Part shown: positions 10,663 through 21,837 of the stretch, in pieces | Layout of the letters: the number at the start of each line of letters is the position of its first letter | Numbering within the stretch: the stretch's first letter is position 1 | Assembly (NCBI GenBank): GCA_025201375.1 | Contig: JAIWZP010000098.1 | Span: 1-56,190 of the forward strand | Reading direction: 5' to 3' | From: Gongronella butleri | Lineage: Eukaryota; Mucoromycota; Mucoromycetes; Mucorales; Cunninghamellaceae | DNA: 56,190 nucleotides | Program-made: the position numbers and the translations under genes | Notes under the pieces: generated by a model | Database searches by the model: none | The model's input: the letters and a program-made list of their open reading frames with translations, nothing else | What the model was told of the DNA's origin: nothing

Positions 10663-12127
10663 CGCCGCAAATCTTACGAGTGCTGCCTGCAAAACGCGCC
10701 CGCCATTGTCCAAATCGTCCACGTCCTCTGGCGCGTCGTCAATGGATGCCAAGGAGGAAACGTCAACGGGCTTTTGCTGTTTGAGCGCGTTTTGCAAGGA
10801 AAAAATAGAGAAATTCTCGCCGTTCCAGTGGTCGCCAAAATCATGGTCATTGCACACATCGTAATTCCATAGACTAGCGAAAAAAAGAGCCATAAAAATG
10901 GTGAATCGCGCGCTCATTTGATACTTTTTCCTATTTTTTCCCTTTTTTTACGCATAATTAACAAGATTTGCCTCCAATGCGTGGATGACGGCGTCCAGGA
11001 AGCGGACATTGTGTGCATAGTCGCCAGTCTTTAGCGCGTGTCGCTCATTGATGTCCATGGGGATGCCCACCTCGCCGAAAAGGATCGGTTTGTCGCCCAT
11101 GTTGTCAATGCCGCTCTGTCGGATGTTCTTGATCTGGCCGCGATAGTTTTTTTTGACGCCATTGAGCCCAAAGTACGTAGCCGTCAGCACGTTGCCGCCC
11201 TGGGAATATCAAAAAAAGCGTGGGTCACGCATGACTTTTTTTTTTTTTTTTTTTTTTTACTTACATTTTGCAAGGCTTGAACGTCATGCGTCATTTTACC
11301 ATTGAATTTCTTGTAAAAGACGCAATTGAGGTCGTACCAATGTGGGGCAAACACCATGTTGTCGTGGTGGTCCGTCTTGTTGAACACGGGACATTTCTAA
11401 AAAAAAAAAACAGGCGTCCACGGTGAGTGACCCCCAAATTAGAAGCTTCTTCATTGAGACGCATGGTGTGCCATGCGTGCGCACGTGACGTAAATCCCAG
11501 AGCGCAAGCATATACAGGATCGAGGGCGTCGTGGCGCGCGTAATTTCTTATTTTTTTTCGTTTTTACCTCGTTTGCCATTGGTTCGACAAAGCAATAATA
11601 CGACGGCTTTGCTGCCTGGATGGCGCGTGCGTACGAATTGACAAAGGGGACGTAAAAGTCTGCGTAAAAGTCGACGTCGCGGCCGTCCTTTGGATGTTTT
11701 GCAAAGTAATTTGGCTTGAGGAGCACGGGTCGGTCCTCCTGCACGTCCCAGACCCCGTGCTGGCGCCAGATGCATGACTGACCGGGGAGCCACGCCGACA
11801 CCTTGCCTGAATTCATCAGGCGCCGGTGCGACCGCTTGGTTGGAAAGGGCCATGACTTTACAAACACGCCCACCTTTTGCGGCAGGCCCTCGCCGAGTGC
11901 AAACGACTGCAATGGCGTCGGCGCGTCGCCAAAGATCAAATTGACAATCGGATCAAACTCCTTGAGCGTCGGCATCCCAATGTAGCCGCTTGCAGGCTCA
12001 TTCTAAAAGGAAAAAAAAGAAAGAAATGCAATGAGCATATCGCTCCATTGGAAAAAGCAATCATGGCGAATGGCGCCCCGAGCGCACAATCGCGCTGAGC
12101 ATCCATTGGGAGGGGAGCATTTTTCCG

Positions 12128-12165
<38 letters not shown>

Positions 12166-13136
12166 TCCACGACTTGCCATGACTTCAAATCCAATGACGG
12201 CCCTGAGATTCGCGAGGCGTGAGGCCAGGTGACTGAATGCCTTGATGAAACTGGACTGCAGCAGCTGCTGGATGGACTGACCCTCATACTTGTGATTGGG
12301 TGCAAATGTATCGCCCGCCCAGAACAGCGTGAACATCGTGCCTATAAAAAAAAATAAAAAAAAGGTGTGAACAAGTCCAATTCAGGTAAAAATCGGGTAT
12401 GAGCAATTACAGCAAGCAAGCTTGGTATAATTGGTTGGCCAGACCATGGGGGGAGGGTCTGTCGACGAAGCATTGGTGTTGTGGACATAGGCGGCGCCCG
12501 TGTCCTTGAATGCATGAATATCCAGGCCCGCGACCTCAAATGTCCATCCAGGGGCGCCCGAGCCGCCAGAGTAGCGTGACCACTACCAAAAAAAGGAGAG
12601 AAGCATTGAGTGATAAAAACCTTGACAACTTGTATTTTTGTTTTTACCGTGTCCTGATGCGGGTCAATGAAGCAAAGGAGGCCATACTCTTCCATGAGCG
12701 TGATCAGGTCACGCAAATAATCAATGTAGTCGTCATTGTACGTGCCGCGGCGGCTCTCAATGGCTTCCCAGGGCACAAGAAGACGAATCACATTAAATCC
12801 CCAGGCACGCAAGCGCGCGAAATGCCTGCGCGCGTCTGCGAGGGGAAACGGGCGCCCGATAAAGCTGACATTGGCATGGTCCCAGAAGGAATCGTCATAA
12901 ATATGTGTGGACCCTGGGTGCGGCGACGTTGGCAGCTTGGACGACCCGCAGACGTTGACACCGCGCAGCACCACCGTGCGTCCATACTCATCCTGAAACC
13001 ACGGCCCGGCGTGGTGCACCGCACTGTCAGACAACCCCAGCGTCTCGGTCGTCGTGTCCGTCGTCGTCGACTGCTTGTCAACACCGCTTTTTAGCGTGTC
13101 CGCGTCCAAAAGCACCGGTTCTTGCAAAGCAGCCAT
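10226..13136 (-). CDS. EGH1: GH5 (subfamily 12-type) steryl-beta-glucosidase/glucocerebrosidase
   Basis: Eight exons (12648-13136, 12411-12582, 12178-12341, 11568-12002, 11265-11396, 10952-11199, 10678-10873, 10226-10591) join in frame to 733 residues. Family motifs appear in order: RGVNVCGSSK; DPHQDTWSRYSGGSGAPGW; FWAGDTFAP; the acid/base Glu in NEP (E277); HWYD; the nucleophile Glu in GEVGIP (E507); LWNYDVCND with DHWNGENFSIF; RPYASHIAGVP. This pattern is that of fungal EGH1/EgCrP enzymes, which remove glucose from ergosteryl glucoside or glucosylceramide. Which substrate applies here cannot be told. The donor of intron 3 is GCAAGT, so that intron is GC-AG. Introns carry sense-strand poly(A) of up to ~40 nt. 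No signal peptide is evident. The gene diverges from the ZC3H15-like gene. Confidence 0.88.
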
Positions 13137-13364
13137 AAAAAAAAGATAAAGGTGGGGAGTGGAGGAAAGAAAAAAGTGGCAAATTGACAAGCGGGGTTCC
13201 TCTCCTTTTATGGATCGCGTGTCATTCGGCCAGATGATGCTTTTTTGCGTTTTTTTTTTTTTTTTAAAAAAAAAAAAACAAATGGACATGGATGACTTGC
13301 TTTTTCAAGCCATTGGTCAAGTGGACCATCTTTTTTCCTTCCTTCCTTGTCGCATGAACGCGAC

Positions 13365-13397
<33 letters not shown>

Positions 13398-13600
13398 GGG
13401 CAGGGAAGCAATGGCAATGTGCTTTGAAATTGGCAATGGCGCTGAAATTGAGGGAAAAGGGGCGAAAAAGCACCTTTTGATCCCTCCAATCAGGGGTGGC
13501 GGTCTTTTAATTTCGCTTTCAAGCCTCCAATTTTTTTTGTTTGGGCCTGCCAGAGCTACTTCTTTCTCTTTTAGTTTTGATTTTTATTTTTCTTGTCGCC
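13137..13600. promoter_or_regulatory. Divergent promoter region, EGH1-like / ZC3H15-like
   Basis: A 464-bp gap between two outward-facing start codons, so it must hold both promoters. It contains a T-run joined to an A-run (about 13251-13278) and a second A-run (about 13364-13393). Such poly(dA:dT) tracts are known to exclude nucleosomes in fungal promoters; that role here is inference. The leader just before 13601 is pyrimidine-rich. Confidence 0.5.
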
Positions 13601-14882
13601 ATGCCCCCTAAAAAGCAGCAACAGTCGAAGAAGGAGCAGAAGAAGAAGGCCGAAAAGTCCGTCGAGGACAAGACGTTCGGTATGAAGAATAAGAACAAGT
13701 CGGTCAAGGTGCAAAAGTATATTGCGCAGGTGCAGAGCCAGGCAAAGAACAATGCGGCGCAAGGCAAAGCGGCCAACGAGAAGGCCAAGAACATTTCCAA
13801 AAAGGCCGAGGAGGAGCGCCGCCGACTGGAGATGCAGGAGCTGTTCAAGCCCGTGCAGGTCATTCAAAAGGTGCCCTTTGGTACCGATCCCAAGTCGGTA
13901 CTCTGTATCAACTTTAAAAACGGCTGCTGTGACAAGGGTGCCAAGTGTAAATTCTCGCACGACCCCAACGTCGGCCGCAAGAGCGAGAAAAAGGACTTGT
14001 ACAGCGACACACGCGAGGAAAAGGAACAAGGTAAAAAGGAAAAAAATACAGCAAAAACAGCAAAAATCGGCAAAAGGGCCATCATTCATCATGCCCGATT
14101 GCTACGCGTTTGCTCACATCGCTCACTTTCTCCCTCTCTCTTTCTCAATTGCTAGACACGATGGACAATTGGGATCAGGAGAAGCTCGAGGAGGTCGTCA
14201 AGAGCAAATCTGGCAAGCAGCCTCCTACCGACATTGTGTGCAAGCACTTTTTGGAGGCCATTGAAAACAGCAAGTATGGCTGGTTCTGGGAATGTCCCAA
14301 TGGCGGTAAGAAATGGCAAAAAAAAAAAAGACAAAAAAAAAGAAATTGGCCCTGAACAATGGCACTGATCCGCTACTTTTTCCTTTTTTTTTTCCTTCTT
14401 TTTTATTTTTTTTACAATCAGGTGTCGCGTGTAAATACCGCCACGCGCTGCCACCCGGCTTTGTGCTAAAGTCCAAGCAAGCCAAGCTGGACGAAAAGGA
14501 AGAGATCTCGCTCGAAGAATTTTTGGATACGGAGCGACACAAATTGGGGTCGAATCAGACGCCCGTGACACTCGAATCGTTCAACGAATGGAAGAAGAAC
14601 CGCGTGCTTCAAAAGGAGGCCGAGGAAAACGCGCAGCGCAAGGCCAAGGAGAACCGCATGAAGGCCGGCCGCAACCAAGGCATGTCTGGTCGCGATCTGT
14701 TCGATTTCAACCCATTGCTCGCCCAGGACATCGACGAGGACGACGACGCCCTCGATCTCACCTCGTACGACCGCGAGGAGGCAGAGCGCGAGCGCGAAAT
14801 GCAAGAACAGCAGGAGCTCCAGGCTCGCCTCAATGGCATGTCCTTGCAATCCAACAATGTCCCTGTGTCTGCAGCACAATGA
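13601..14882 (+). CDS. DRG-family regulatory protein, ZC3H15/Tma46-like CCCH zinc-finger protein
   Basis: Three exons (13601-14030, 14156-14305, 14422-14882) give 346 residues. The N-terminus is lysine-rich ([24 protein letters not shown]), followed by a coiled segment. A CCCH finger (C102, C110, C116, H120; spacing C-x7-C-x5-C-x3-H, ending KFSH) and a second C/H cluster ending [12 protein letters not shown] follow. The C-terminus is acidic and charged. This order matches ZC3H15 (DFRP1) of animals and Tma46 of yeast, which bind and stabilise the DRG1/Rbg1 GTPase and associate with ribosomes. Length is close to yeast Tma46. Intron 2 has A-runs after the donor and a T-run before the acceptor. 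It converges with POP4, about 116 bp apart. Confidence 0.9.
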
Positions 14883-14963
14883 TCCCCCCTTTTTTCCCAA
14901 CCCTTTCTCTCTCACTCTCTCTTGTACAAAGCCTAGAATCCCGAATTTCAAACCCAAAAAGCC

Positions 14964-14969
14964 AATAAA
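14964..14969 (+). terminator. Poly(A) signal AATAAA of the ZC3H15-like gene
   Basis: AATAAA about 80 bp after the stop codon, inside the short gap to the convergent POP4 gene. Confidence 0.5.
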
Positions 14970-14998
14970 AAAAATCAATTGTCCCCTTTTTTCGTGTT

Positions 14999-16016
14999 TT
15001 ATAGATCAATCGTCGGTTTTTGCTTGAATTTCCTCACGGCACGCTCCGCGGACCGGAATTGCAGCTGCTTGCCGTAGATCGTGAACGTGTAGCCGCACGC
15101 CTGCAACTGGAACACCGTGCACACCTTGGGTATCTCTGAAATGGATTGGAAAAAAAAAAAATAGAGCGCGTCGTCGTGTCAGCCGCAATAATTGGATTTT
15201 TTTTTCGATTTTGCCAATTGATTTTACTTTTTAGTTGGTTCTCCTTGGTCAACAAGCAAAAGAGGTTCATTGTCTCCTGGATCATGATGCCCGTCATGCC
15301 CACGTAGGCTGGATTCTTGCATTGTGTCACTTTAAAAAAAATGAGCGTGTCAGATGTCATTGTGTGCGTTCGAGGCATCATGTGCCGCACCAAAGACACG
15401 CAATTGAGCGCGCAGGATGGCCCATTAATGCCATTAGATGGGGCGGGGGCTTACCAGTCATAATGGCGCCATGTAAATCGGCTTTTAGGATCTTTTGTGC
15501 GAATTGGGCGGGTGCATGGCCTTGGCCGTTGAGCTCGGCCATGTAGCCTTTCCACAGCTCGTGCAACGCAAGCATCTTGTCATAATTGAGCGTGGCAGGA
15601 TCGACCTGGTACACATTAAGCGCGCGTCGCTCCTTGGCGTTCAATGGCCGGTCCTTGCGCTTGCGCTGCGGCTTCTCCTTGGTGGTCATGCTGCTCGCGC
15701 CATCGAGATAAATCGGCCGCATCGTCTTGAGCATCCCCGACGCCGCCGCCGCGCTATCCACAAAACCCTCTGCCAATTCTTTCACCGTCTATTGTCGAAA
15801 ATACAAGAAATTAGCACGTCCCTTGCAAGCGCCACCACGATCGCCCGCTCTTTTTACCGTCGACGACTGACTCGCGTTCTTCTTTTTGGACAAAAGACCA
15901 TACAGGTTGGCACCTACAAAATTAAGGGGGGGAAAAGCAGGTCAGAGAACCACAATGGCTTAAAAAGCGGCAATTCCTCGTTTTTATGCTCTTTTACCTT
16001 TGTCGCGGGTATCCAT
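14999..16016 (-). CDS. POP4: RNase P/RNase MRP protein subunit POP4 (Rpp29)
   Basis: Five exons (15998-16016, 15858-15913, 15455-15788, 15228-15329, 14999-15135) give 215 residues. The first coding exon is only 19 nt. The conserved core reads LHELWKGYMAEL, KADLHGAIM, NPAYVGMTGIMIQET, NLFCLLTKEN, IPKVCTVF and TIYGKQLQFRSAER, the signature of the Rpp29/POP4 Sm-like barrel. In other eukaryotes this subunit helps RNase P and MRP process pre-tRNA and pre-rRNA in the nucleus. A basic stretch (KPQRKRKDRPLNAKERRAL) precedes the core. It faces RPS6 across a short shared promoter. The start is chosen as the only ATG upstream that splices into the core frame. Confidence 0.9.
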
Positions 16017-16231
16017 AGTGGGAGAGGGAAGAAAAGAAAGCGAGTTGGGCAAAGAACAATGAATTGACAAAAAAAAAAAAAAAAAAAAGCGGACTCTCAA
16101 AAAGCCAAAATAATGAGAGATTTGCATGCCCAGTGGCGGATCGGGCGGGGCGGACAAGCTGAATCAAAAAGATTGAGCGGGCAGCCGGTCGCACCGCCTC
16201 TTCTTCTTTCTCTTTCTTTACCTGCAGCAAT
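16017..16231. promoter_or_regulatory. Divergent promoter, POP4 / RPS6
   Basis: A 215-bp gap between two outward-facing starts. It contains an A-run at about 16069-16088. A pyrimidine-rich stretch at about 16200-16222, just before the RPS6 ATG, is comparable to the pyrimidine-rich leaders typical of ribosomal protein genes. Confidence 0.55.
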
Positions 16232-17280
16232 ATGAAGGTAAGCTCGACATGCCTAAAAAAAGAGGGGGGATGCCATTTCAAGCGACATAGGGGAGGACGA
16301 CAAAGAACATGAAAAAAGATCGATGGATGGGAGAAACAAGGCTACGAATGGATGGATGGATGCGTCCTTTGGATGGATGCATACTGGATGGATATGGATG
16401 AATGACAGGAACCTTGTTGCCTGACCTCTCATGCCTATTTTTTTCTTTTTCTTTTTTCTTTTACTAGCTTAACATTGCTAACCCGGCTACCGGCTGCCAA
16501 AAGTTGATCGAAATCGATGACGAACGCCGTCTGTAAGTGCATTGGCATCCATTTGCGCGTTTTCACGACCGCATCAAGTGGGAACGAGCAATTGACTTAT
16601 GTTCGCCATTTTTTTTTAATTTTAGCCGCGGCTTCTACGACAAGCGCATGTCGCAGGAGGTTTCTGGCGACGCCCTCGGTGACGAGTTCAAGGGCTACGT
16701 TTTCCGTATCTCTGGCGGCAACGACAAGCAAGGTTTCCCCATGAAGCAGGGTGTCTTGTTGCCCCACCGTGTGCGCCTCTTGTTGTCCAAGGGCCACTCG
16801 TGCTACCGCCCCCGCCGCACTGGTGAGCGCAAGCGCAAGTCCGTCCGTGGCTGCATTGTGCAATCCGACTTGGCCGTCCTCTCGTTGGTCGTTGTCAAGA
16901 AGGGTGAGCAGGACATCCCGGGCTTGACCGACACCGCCGTGCCCAAGCGTCTCGGCCCCAAGCGTGCCTCCAAGATCCGCAAGTTCTTCAACTTGTCCCA
17001 CGACGACGACGTCCGCCAGTACGTCATCCGCCGCGAGATCCAGCCCAAGAACCCCGAGAAGAAGCCCTACACCAAGGCTCCCAAGATCCAGCGCCTCGTC
17101 ACCCCCGCCACCCTCCAGCGCAAGCGTCACCGCGTCGCCATCAAGCGCCGCCGCGCCGAGGCCTCCAAGGAAGCCGAGGCCGAGTACAAGCAATTGCTCG
17201 CCAAGCGCGTCAAGGAGTCCAAGGAGAAGAAGGCCGAGCGTCGCCGCACCTCGTCCATGCAAAAGTCTGCTTCCGCTTAA
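16232..17280 (+). CDS. RPS6: 40S ribosomal protein S6 (eS6)
   Basis: Three exons (16232-16237, 16468-16532, 16626-17280) give 241 residues. The first exon codes only Met-Lys. Recognised segments are [80 protein letters not shown] and [18 protein letters not shown]. The tail [13 protein letters not shown] keeps basic residues before serines, like the phosphorylated tail of eS6 targeted by S6/AGC kinases downstream of TOR. Codon use is strongly biased to C-ending codons, as expected for a highly expressed gene. Intron 1 (230 nt) contains GGAT microsatellite repeats (about 16320-16400). Confidence 0.97.
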
Positions 17281-17478
17281 ACGAAAAAAAAATTATAAAG
17301 GGAGAAAAAAGAGCCAAGGGCGCGCTTCACGTTCCTCCCCGTCCTCTTTTCTCTCTCTTTTATTTTTTTTTCTGTCTTTTGCTTGATTATTTCCCCCAAC
17401 CCCACCCTTTCCATCGCACATCCATCTCTTGTTTATTACATATGGCCCCTTTTTCCCCCTCTTCTTTATCATCGATGC

Positions 17479-17484
17479 AATAAA
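17479..17484 (+). terminator. Poly(A) signal AATAAA of RPS6
   Basis: AATAAA about 200 bp after the stop, following a pyrimidine-rich 3' UTR. Confidence 0.5.
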
Positions 17485-17513
17485 ATAGTAAAAAAGTTGA
17501 GTTTTGTTTGAAC

Positions 17514-17705
17514 CTACGTATTTATACGATTTTTCGCTCCCAATGCTTTCAAAAAGTTCCCCTTTTGATGTGCATCTTTAATGCCGGCGCGCTGATTGCT
17601 TTGTTCTTTCACTTGGCCACGCAACCCGCATATCATGGTTGAAGTCCGATCCGTGCTTTGCATAATTCTGTCATTCATTACATGATTCTTCTCCAACAAC
17701 ATTTT
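17514..17705 (-). pseudogene. Possible SNARE-like gene fragment
   Basis: A 115-codon frame runs 17861-17514. Only its C-terminal half looks coding: a pyrimidine-poor TACAAAG acceptor-like site precedes KMLLEKNHVMNDRIMQSTD, then ICGLRGQVKEQSNQR and ALGAKNRINT to the stop. The spacing of LR-x-Q-x-x-Q and the heptad-like pattern resemble Qb-SNARE motifs (Vti1/Bos1 type), but there is no transmembrane tail and no upstream exon could be joined. I regard it as a fragment, or chance similarity in repeat-rich DNA. Confidence 0.2.
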
Positions 17706-18239
17706 CTTTGTACAAACAACAACTCGACAAGTCAAATCCTTGTGTACTGGGTTAACAACCACTACGAAACCCATCGATCCAAATTTAATATGGATCCATT
17801 CATTGCAACGCCAGAAATTTTTTAATTCGTGCAATTTGGCGCAAAACGCGATTGAGACCAATTTTTCGACTCAAGGCTAAATCAACGAGAAATATCTGCA
17901 GAGCCCCAAACGCAAACCATCAGAAAGAGCGCGCCATGGCGCGTACATAAGGATCGGTGACAGTCGAAATAAACGAGTTCTGGCGAAAATTGCGCACGGC
18001 AAACGCTAGTATGATTTTTGACGCGTCATCAAAGCGCGTCACTTTTGTATTTTTTTGCTCGGTTTTTTGCTTCACATTCATACTACAGAAGCATCTCTTG
18101 CTCATGGACGCGTCGGCTCTGCTCTCTGGGCGTTTTTTTTTTCCTGTGCCCTTCGCTGTTAAAATTTAGTCGAAAATCCGCTCAATGATATATCACAACG
18201 AGAAACCCACAAAACAAACGAAAACGAGCCCGATCCATC
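17706..18239. other. Repeat-rich intergenic DNA
   Basis: No gene is seen. Blocks such as CAATCAGAAAGA and GACGCGTC..GCGCGTCA are shared loosely with 19040-19240, so this looks like decayed repeats. Confidence 0.3.
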
Positions 18240-18810
18240 TGACCGTTTTCAAGGTCCAGAGGCCCTTGCCTGGTCTGGCAAGATGTGGGGCCACGTCTAG
18301 CTTTGTAAGGAGCGAGGCCACTTGATACACGTATTTTCTTCATTTCCTCTTCTCATGAGAAATTAAAACCCGGAGGTCGACTCGATCATTATGCAGATGA
18401 ATCCAAAATTCCGTTATCTTGCAACTTTAGCACTAGATCTCGAAATATTCTGTGGATCGTGGTGAAACTGGTACGACTCGAATGAGGCATACTCGGGCGT
18501 CGTCATTTCCCGCTTGTTTGCTTGCCCAATAAATGACGTTTCCATGCTTGCAAAATCCATTTAAACATTTGAACAGTTTTCTAACTCATTTTTCTCGACA
18601 ACGAAAAGAACGACGTCCAAAGCTTTTAACGCGTCGAAAGCATCATTTGAATCTCTCCCAGGTGAGTCCATCTTCACTGCGATCCGATCAAAACTGACGG
18701 AGAAAACAACTTTTTTCGATATTTTCGTTAATGGCACTTTGCTCGACAACGGTCAAGTCGATCTGTGATTTTTATTTCAGATTTGCTAATAAACAGGGAG
18801 AAAAGCGTCA
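18240..18810. repeat. Dispersed repeat family, copy A
   Basis: Shares ordered blocks with 24250-24850 and 45360-45745: GCAGATGAATCCAAAAT, CTCGAAATATT..GTGGATCG, ACGCGTCGAAAGCA and TTTGCTCGACAACGGTC. A GATTTTTATTTCAGATTTGC block follows, as in the copies near 30050 and 43395. There is no coding frame. It is a several-hundred-bp dispersed repeat of unknown class. Confidence 0.6.
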
Positions 18811-20964
18811 AATGGGGTGACTTGCAGGGCGCTTACTTGAGCAATCGACATGTTCGAAAATCTTGGATTTTCCAAGGGGTGCAGTCGAGGATTTGAAAGC
18901 AGCAAAATTTAAGTCATCAGATCGCTACGCCATTCAACCGCAGGGTTATGTCTCACCCCAATGATGGATACAGATGCAATAAAAAAAGGAAGTGCGTCTG
19001 CTGGATTCCGCGTAAATTGCAATTTGCCTCTTTTTTTTCGTCTCAAGTCAAAGTCGACAAAAATTGGCCGAAGAGCTGCGAAACAGAGACAATCAGAAAG
19101 ATCTCAGTCTGCTGCGTACATGGATGTCGATGATCACTGCAAAAAAAGAGATCCGGGCAGAATTGATGCGAACAGGCCATTTGCGGGGTAACTTTGACGC
19201 GTGAAAAAGCGCGTCAGACATCGTGTTGCACGCGTCTGTTCTTAATCAATTTCATGCACCTGGTGTCCCTCTTACAAGTGGGTGTGTCGGTGCGGTTCTA
19301 TGGTCGCGTTTTTCCCATGCAATTCGCGCTTGAAGTTTAATCTAAAATCGCAAATTACTCATTAACCACCTGGTCAACCCAAATCTTTTTTGGTGTTTTC
19401 CGTGGTTTCTCCCTGCGTTGCTTCTTGTGTGGAAGTTTGGTGGAAATCTGAAGACCCATTTTTTCAATTTTTAGTTTGGGCGCTCGCCACGACTAAAATT
19501 TGATTTGCGTGTGGCGCGCCCCGATGCCATTTGGCACCTTGCAAGTTAGGTGCCATTCGAAGTTTCTAGCCCGCCATTTCACGCTACACTGTATTTTGGG
19601 TCGTCATCGGGACAAGCTGATTGATTTTAATTGTCCTTCTGTTAAAATGGGCCATCCGGGGTGTTTCTCCTGGCACACTCATGCAAATGGTCACAAATTT
19701 GAAACAGACTGCAGTGGAAGCTTAAGCTCGATAAATGTCAAGTTTCGTGGGCATCCAACCCTCTCCCCAAATGAATGCCAATCTCAAAAAGTCAATTAAT
19801 TTTTGCGAAGCGCGATTTGACGCATTTCTACGATCCAAGCGGCCGTCAATTTCCACCACAGGTGGTTCCAATCTGTCTGCACCAAACACGCCCCAAATCA
19901 GCAATATTTCCTTTTACATTACGAGCTTCTTGATTATAATGCGAAGCATTTTAGACTATTCCTTCATGCGCTTGTAGAATGTAACTGGTCAATTCCTCTC
20001 AATTTTTAGTACGCTTTCGTTGAGCGTGCAAGTCAATGTATACAAAATTTCAGAGCGATCCGTTCGGCGGATGCTGATAGTTTACCTTCCCGGCAAACAT
20101 GTGTAGCAATTTGTCTTTATTTCCCTTCTGGGGCGCATAAATATCTTGCCAAGCATGACACGAGAGTCGCTGTCCAAGCGGACGATTTACTGGGAGAATA
20201 AGACAAAAAAACCGAGAAATGAGCAAAGGGAGAAAGTAAAAGAGAGCTGAACAGGATAAAGAAGCAAAAACGGGGAGATTTGGCTGTTTATTCCTTTGAA
20301 AAGCGCATGTTGAGGACGAAACGCCTCGGTCGTGGCCGTCCACATCGCCAAAAAATGAGTGCAGACATGCAAATGATCTCAATCTCTTTTTCCCTTGTCA
20401 ATGCATCAAAGAGTGCCAAAAAAAAAATGCGAACAACCTCTCTCTCCTTTTTTTTTTCTTTGTCGCTGCCACACGATTTCCCTCTTCAAGTCGCTGCTAG
20501 ACACGCGACCAACAAAAAATAACACCACAGCGCGATATACAGTATTCCCCCAATTCACATTTTTACTACTGTATCTTTTTTTGTCTTTTACCAGACGAAA
20601 CAACTTTGGACACGCTCATTGCAATTTGCAAACCCGGGGTGACCTTAAGCATCTACGCTCCACGTTGTTCTTGGAAGAGCCACGCGTGCGCCAAACGAAA
20701 CACGATGCCTGCCAACGCGTGTCATTTTGGGCCCCGTTCTTTTGTTGTCCATTATCAAATGCGTTTGGGGAATAATGGAGGGTGCAAAGGCGCACAGATG
20801 ATATCAAGGTACTTTCTGCCCATGAAAATCTGAAAATGGCTCACGTACAAGTCATTTGGCCACTTGAAACCAAAAGTAAATGGAAAAACACGCCTTTTCA
20901 CGCTACACGCGCGGGTGTAGCCATTCGGGGCCAATATGCCTTTTTAAAATGAAGGTTAAATTTG
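18811..20964. other. Low-coding region between RPS6 and the tandem arrays
   Basis: No gene can be supported. Scattered frames below 130 codons exist on both strands. One exon-like minus-strand stretch (about 20199-20085) has CTCCCAG before it and GGTAAACT after it and codes NRPLGQRLSCHAW, but no partner exon was found. The block CCAAGGGGTGCAGTCG near 18876 matches 1500-1800 on the opposite strand. Confidence 0.3.
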
Positions 20965-21112
20965 GTGAACTTAACGCGTATTCAAAAGTATTCAAGCGTA
21001 CTCAACGTGCATTAGGGCGTGCTTAGGCATATTCAACGCGTACTCAGGCCGCGTAATAGACATGTTCAGCCCGTGTTCAGGCACGTTCAAGCGTGTTCGG
21101 GCGTGTTCGTTT
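20965..21112. repeat. 10-11-bp imperfect tandem array (left part)
   Basis: Degenerate repeats of the form GCGTGTTCAGG / GCGTATTCAGG / GCGTACTCAACG in a run. The same repeats resume at 21546-21806, so the 49-bp minisatellite sits inside this array. Confidence 0.7.
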
Positions 21113-21129
21113 GTAAAAAAAAAAAAAAT

Positions 21130-21545
21130 CAAACGAACGCCGTGAAGATTTCACAAACAACGTTCGCCAAAAAATCGATCAACAAACGTTGTGAAGTCTT
21201 TGCGAACTTTCGTGAAAAATTGAACGAACACTGTGAAAGCTTCACAAACAACAACGTTCGTAAAAAATTGAATGAAAGTTGTGAAGAATTTGCGAACACC
21301 AATGTTCATAAAAATTGAAAGAACGTTGTAAATATTTCGCGAACAACAACGTTTCAAAAAAATTAAACGAACGTTGTGAAGACTTTGCAAACAACAACGT
21401 TTGTAAAAATTTAATCGAACGTTGTACGTAAAGACTTCGCGAACAACAATATTCGTAACAATTTAAACGAACGTTATACGTAAAGACTTCGCGAACAACT
21501 ATGTTCGTAAAATTTTAAACAAATGTTGTAAAGACTTCGCGATAG
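21130..21545. repeat. 49-bp minisatellite, about nine copies
   Basis: Units begin with GAACGTTGTGAAGACTT-like sequence at about 21133, 21182, 21224, 21273, 21321, 21370, 21417, 21470 and 21519, spaced 42-53 bp. Each unit contains GAACGTTGT and, about 20 bp later, ACAACGTTC, its reverse complement, so every unit can fold into a hairpin. Later copies share a short ACGTAA insertion. Confidence 0.75.
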
Positions 21546-21806
21546 TCAGGAGTATTCATATTTAGGCCGTGTTCAGGCGTGTTTAGCCCGTATTCAAGTG
21601 TGTTTGTATGTATTCATGCGTATTATTCAACACGTATTTAGACCGTGCGAGGTGTTCAGCGTGTTTAAGCGTATTCAACGCGTATTCAGGCCGTGTTGAG
21701 GCGTGTTCAGGCTGTGTTCAGGTGCGTTCATCCCGTGTTCAGGCGTATTCAACGCGTATCCAGGCATATTCAACAGCGCATTCAGGTGTATCGTGTGTGA
21801 TATTCA
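21546..21806. repeat. 10-11-bp imperfect tandem array (right part)
   Basis: Resumes the GTGTTCAGGC-type repeats of 20965-21112, with variants GTATTCAACGCG and GCATATTCAAC. Confidence 0.7.
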
Positions 21807-21837
21807 GGCGTGCGTAAGCCATTGCACCCCCTCTTGT

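Noticed and set aside
16597..17262. 221-codon frame antisense to RPS6
   Set aside because: Product of the C-ending codon bias of RPS6; low-complexity Leu/Gly/Ala sequence with no family.
21130..21545. CRISPR-like look of the 49-bp repeats with dyads
   Set aside because: The units are contiguous and diverged, without unique spacers, and the window is eukaryotic.
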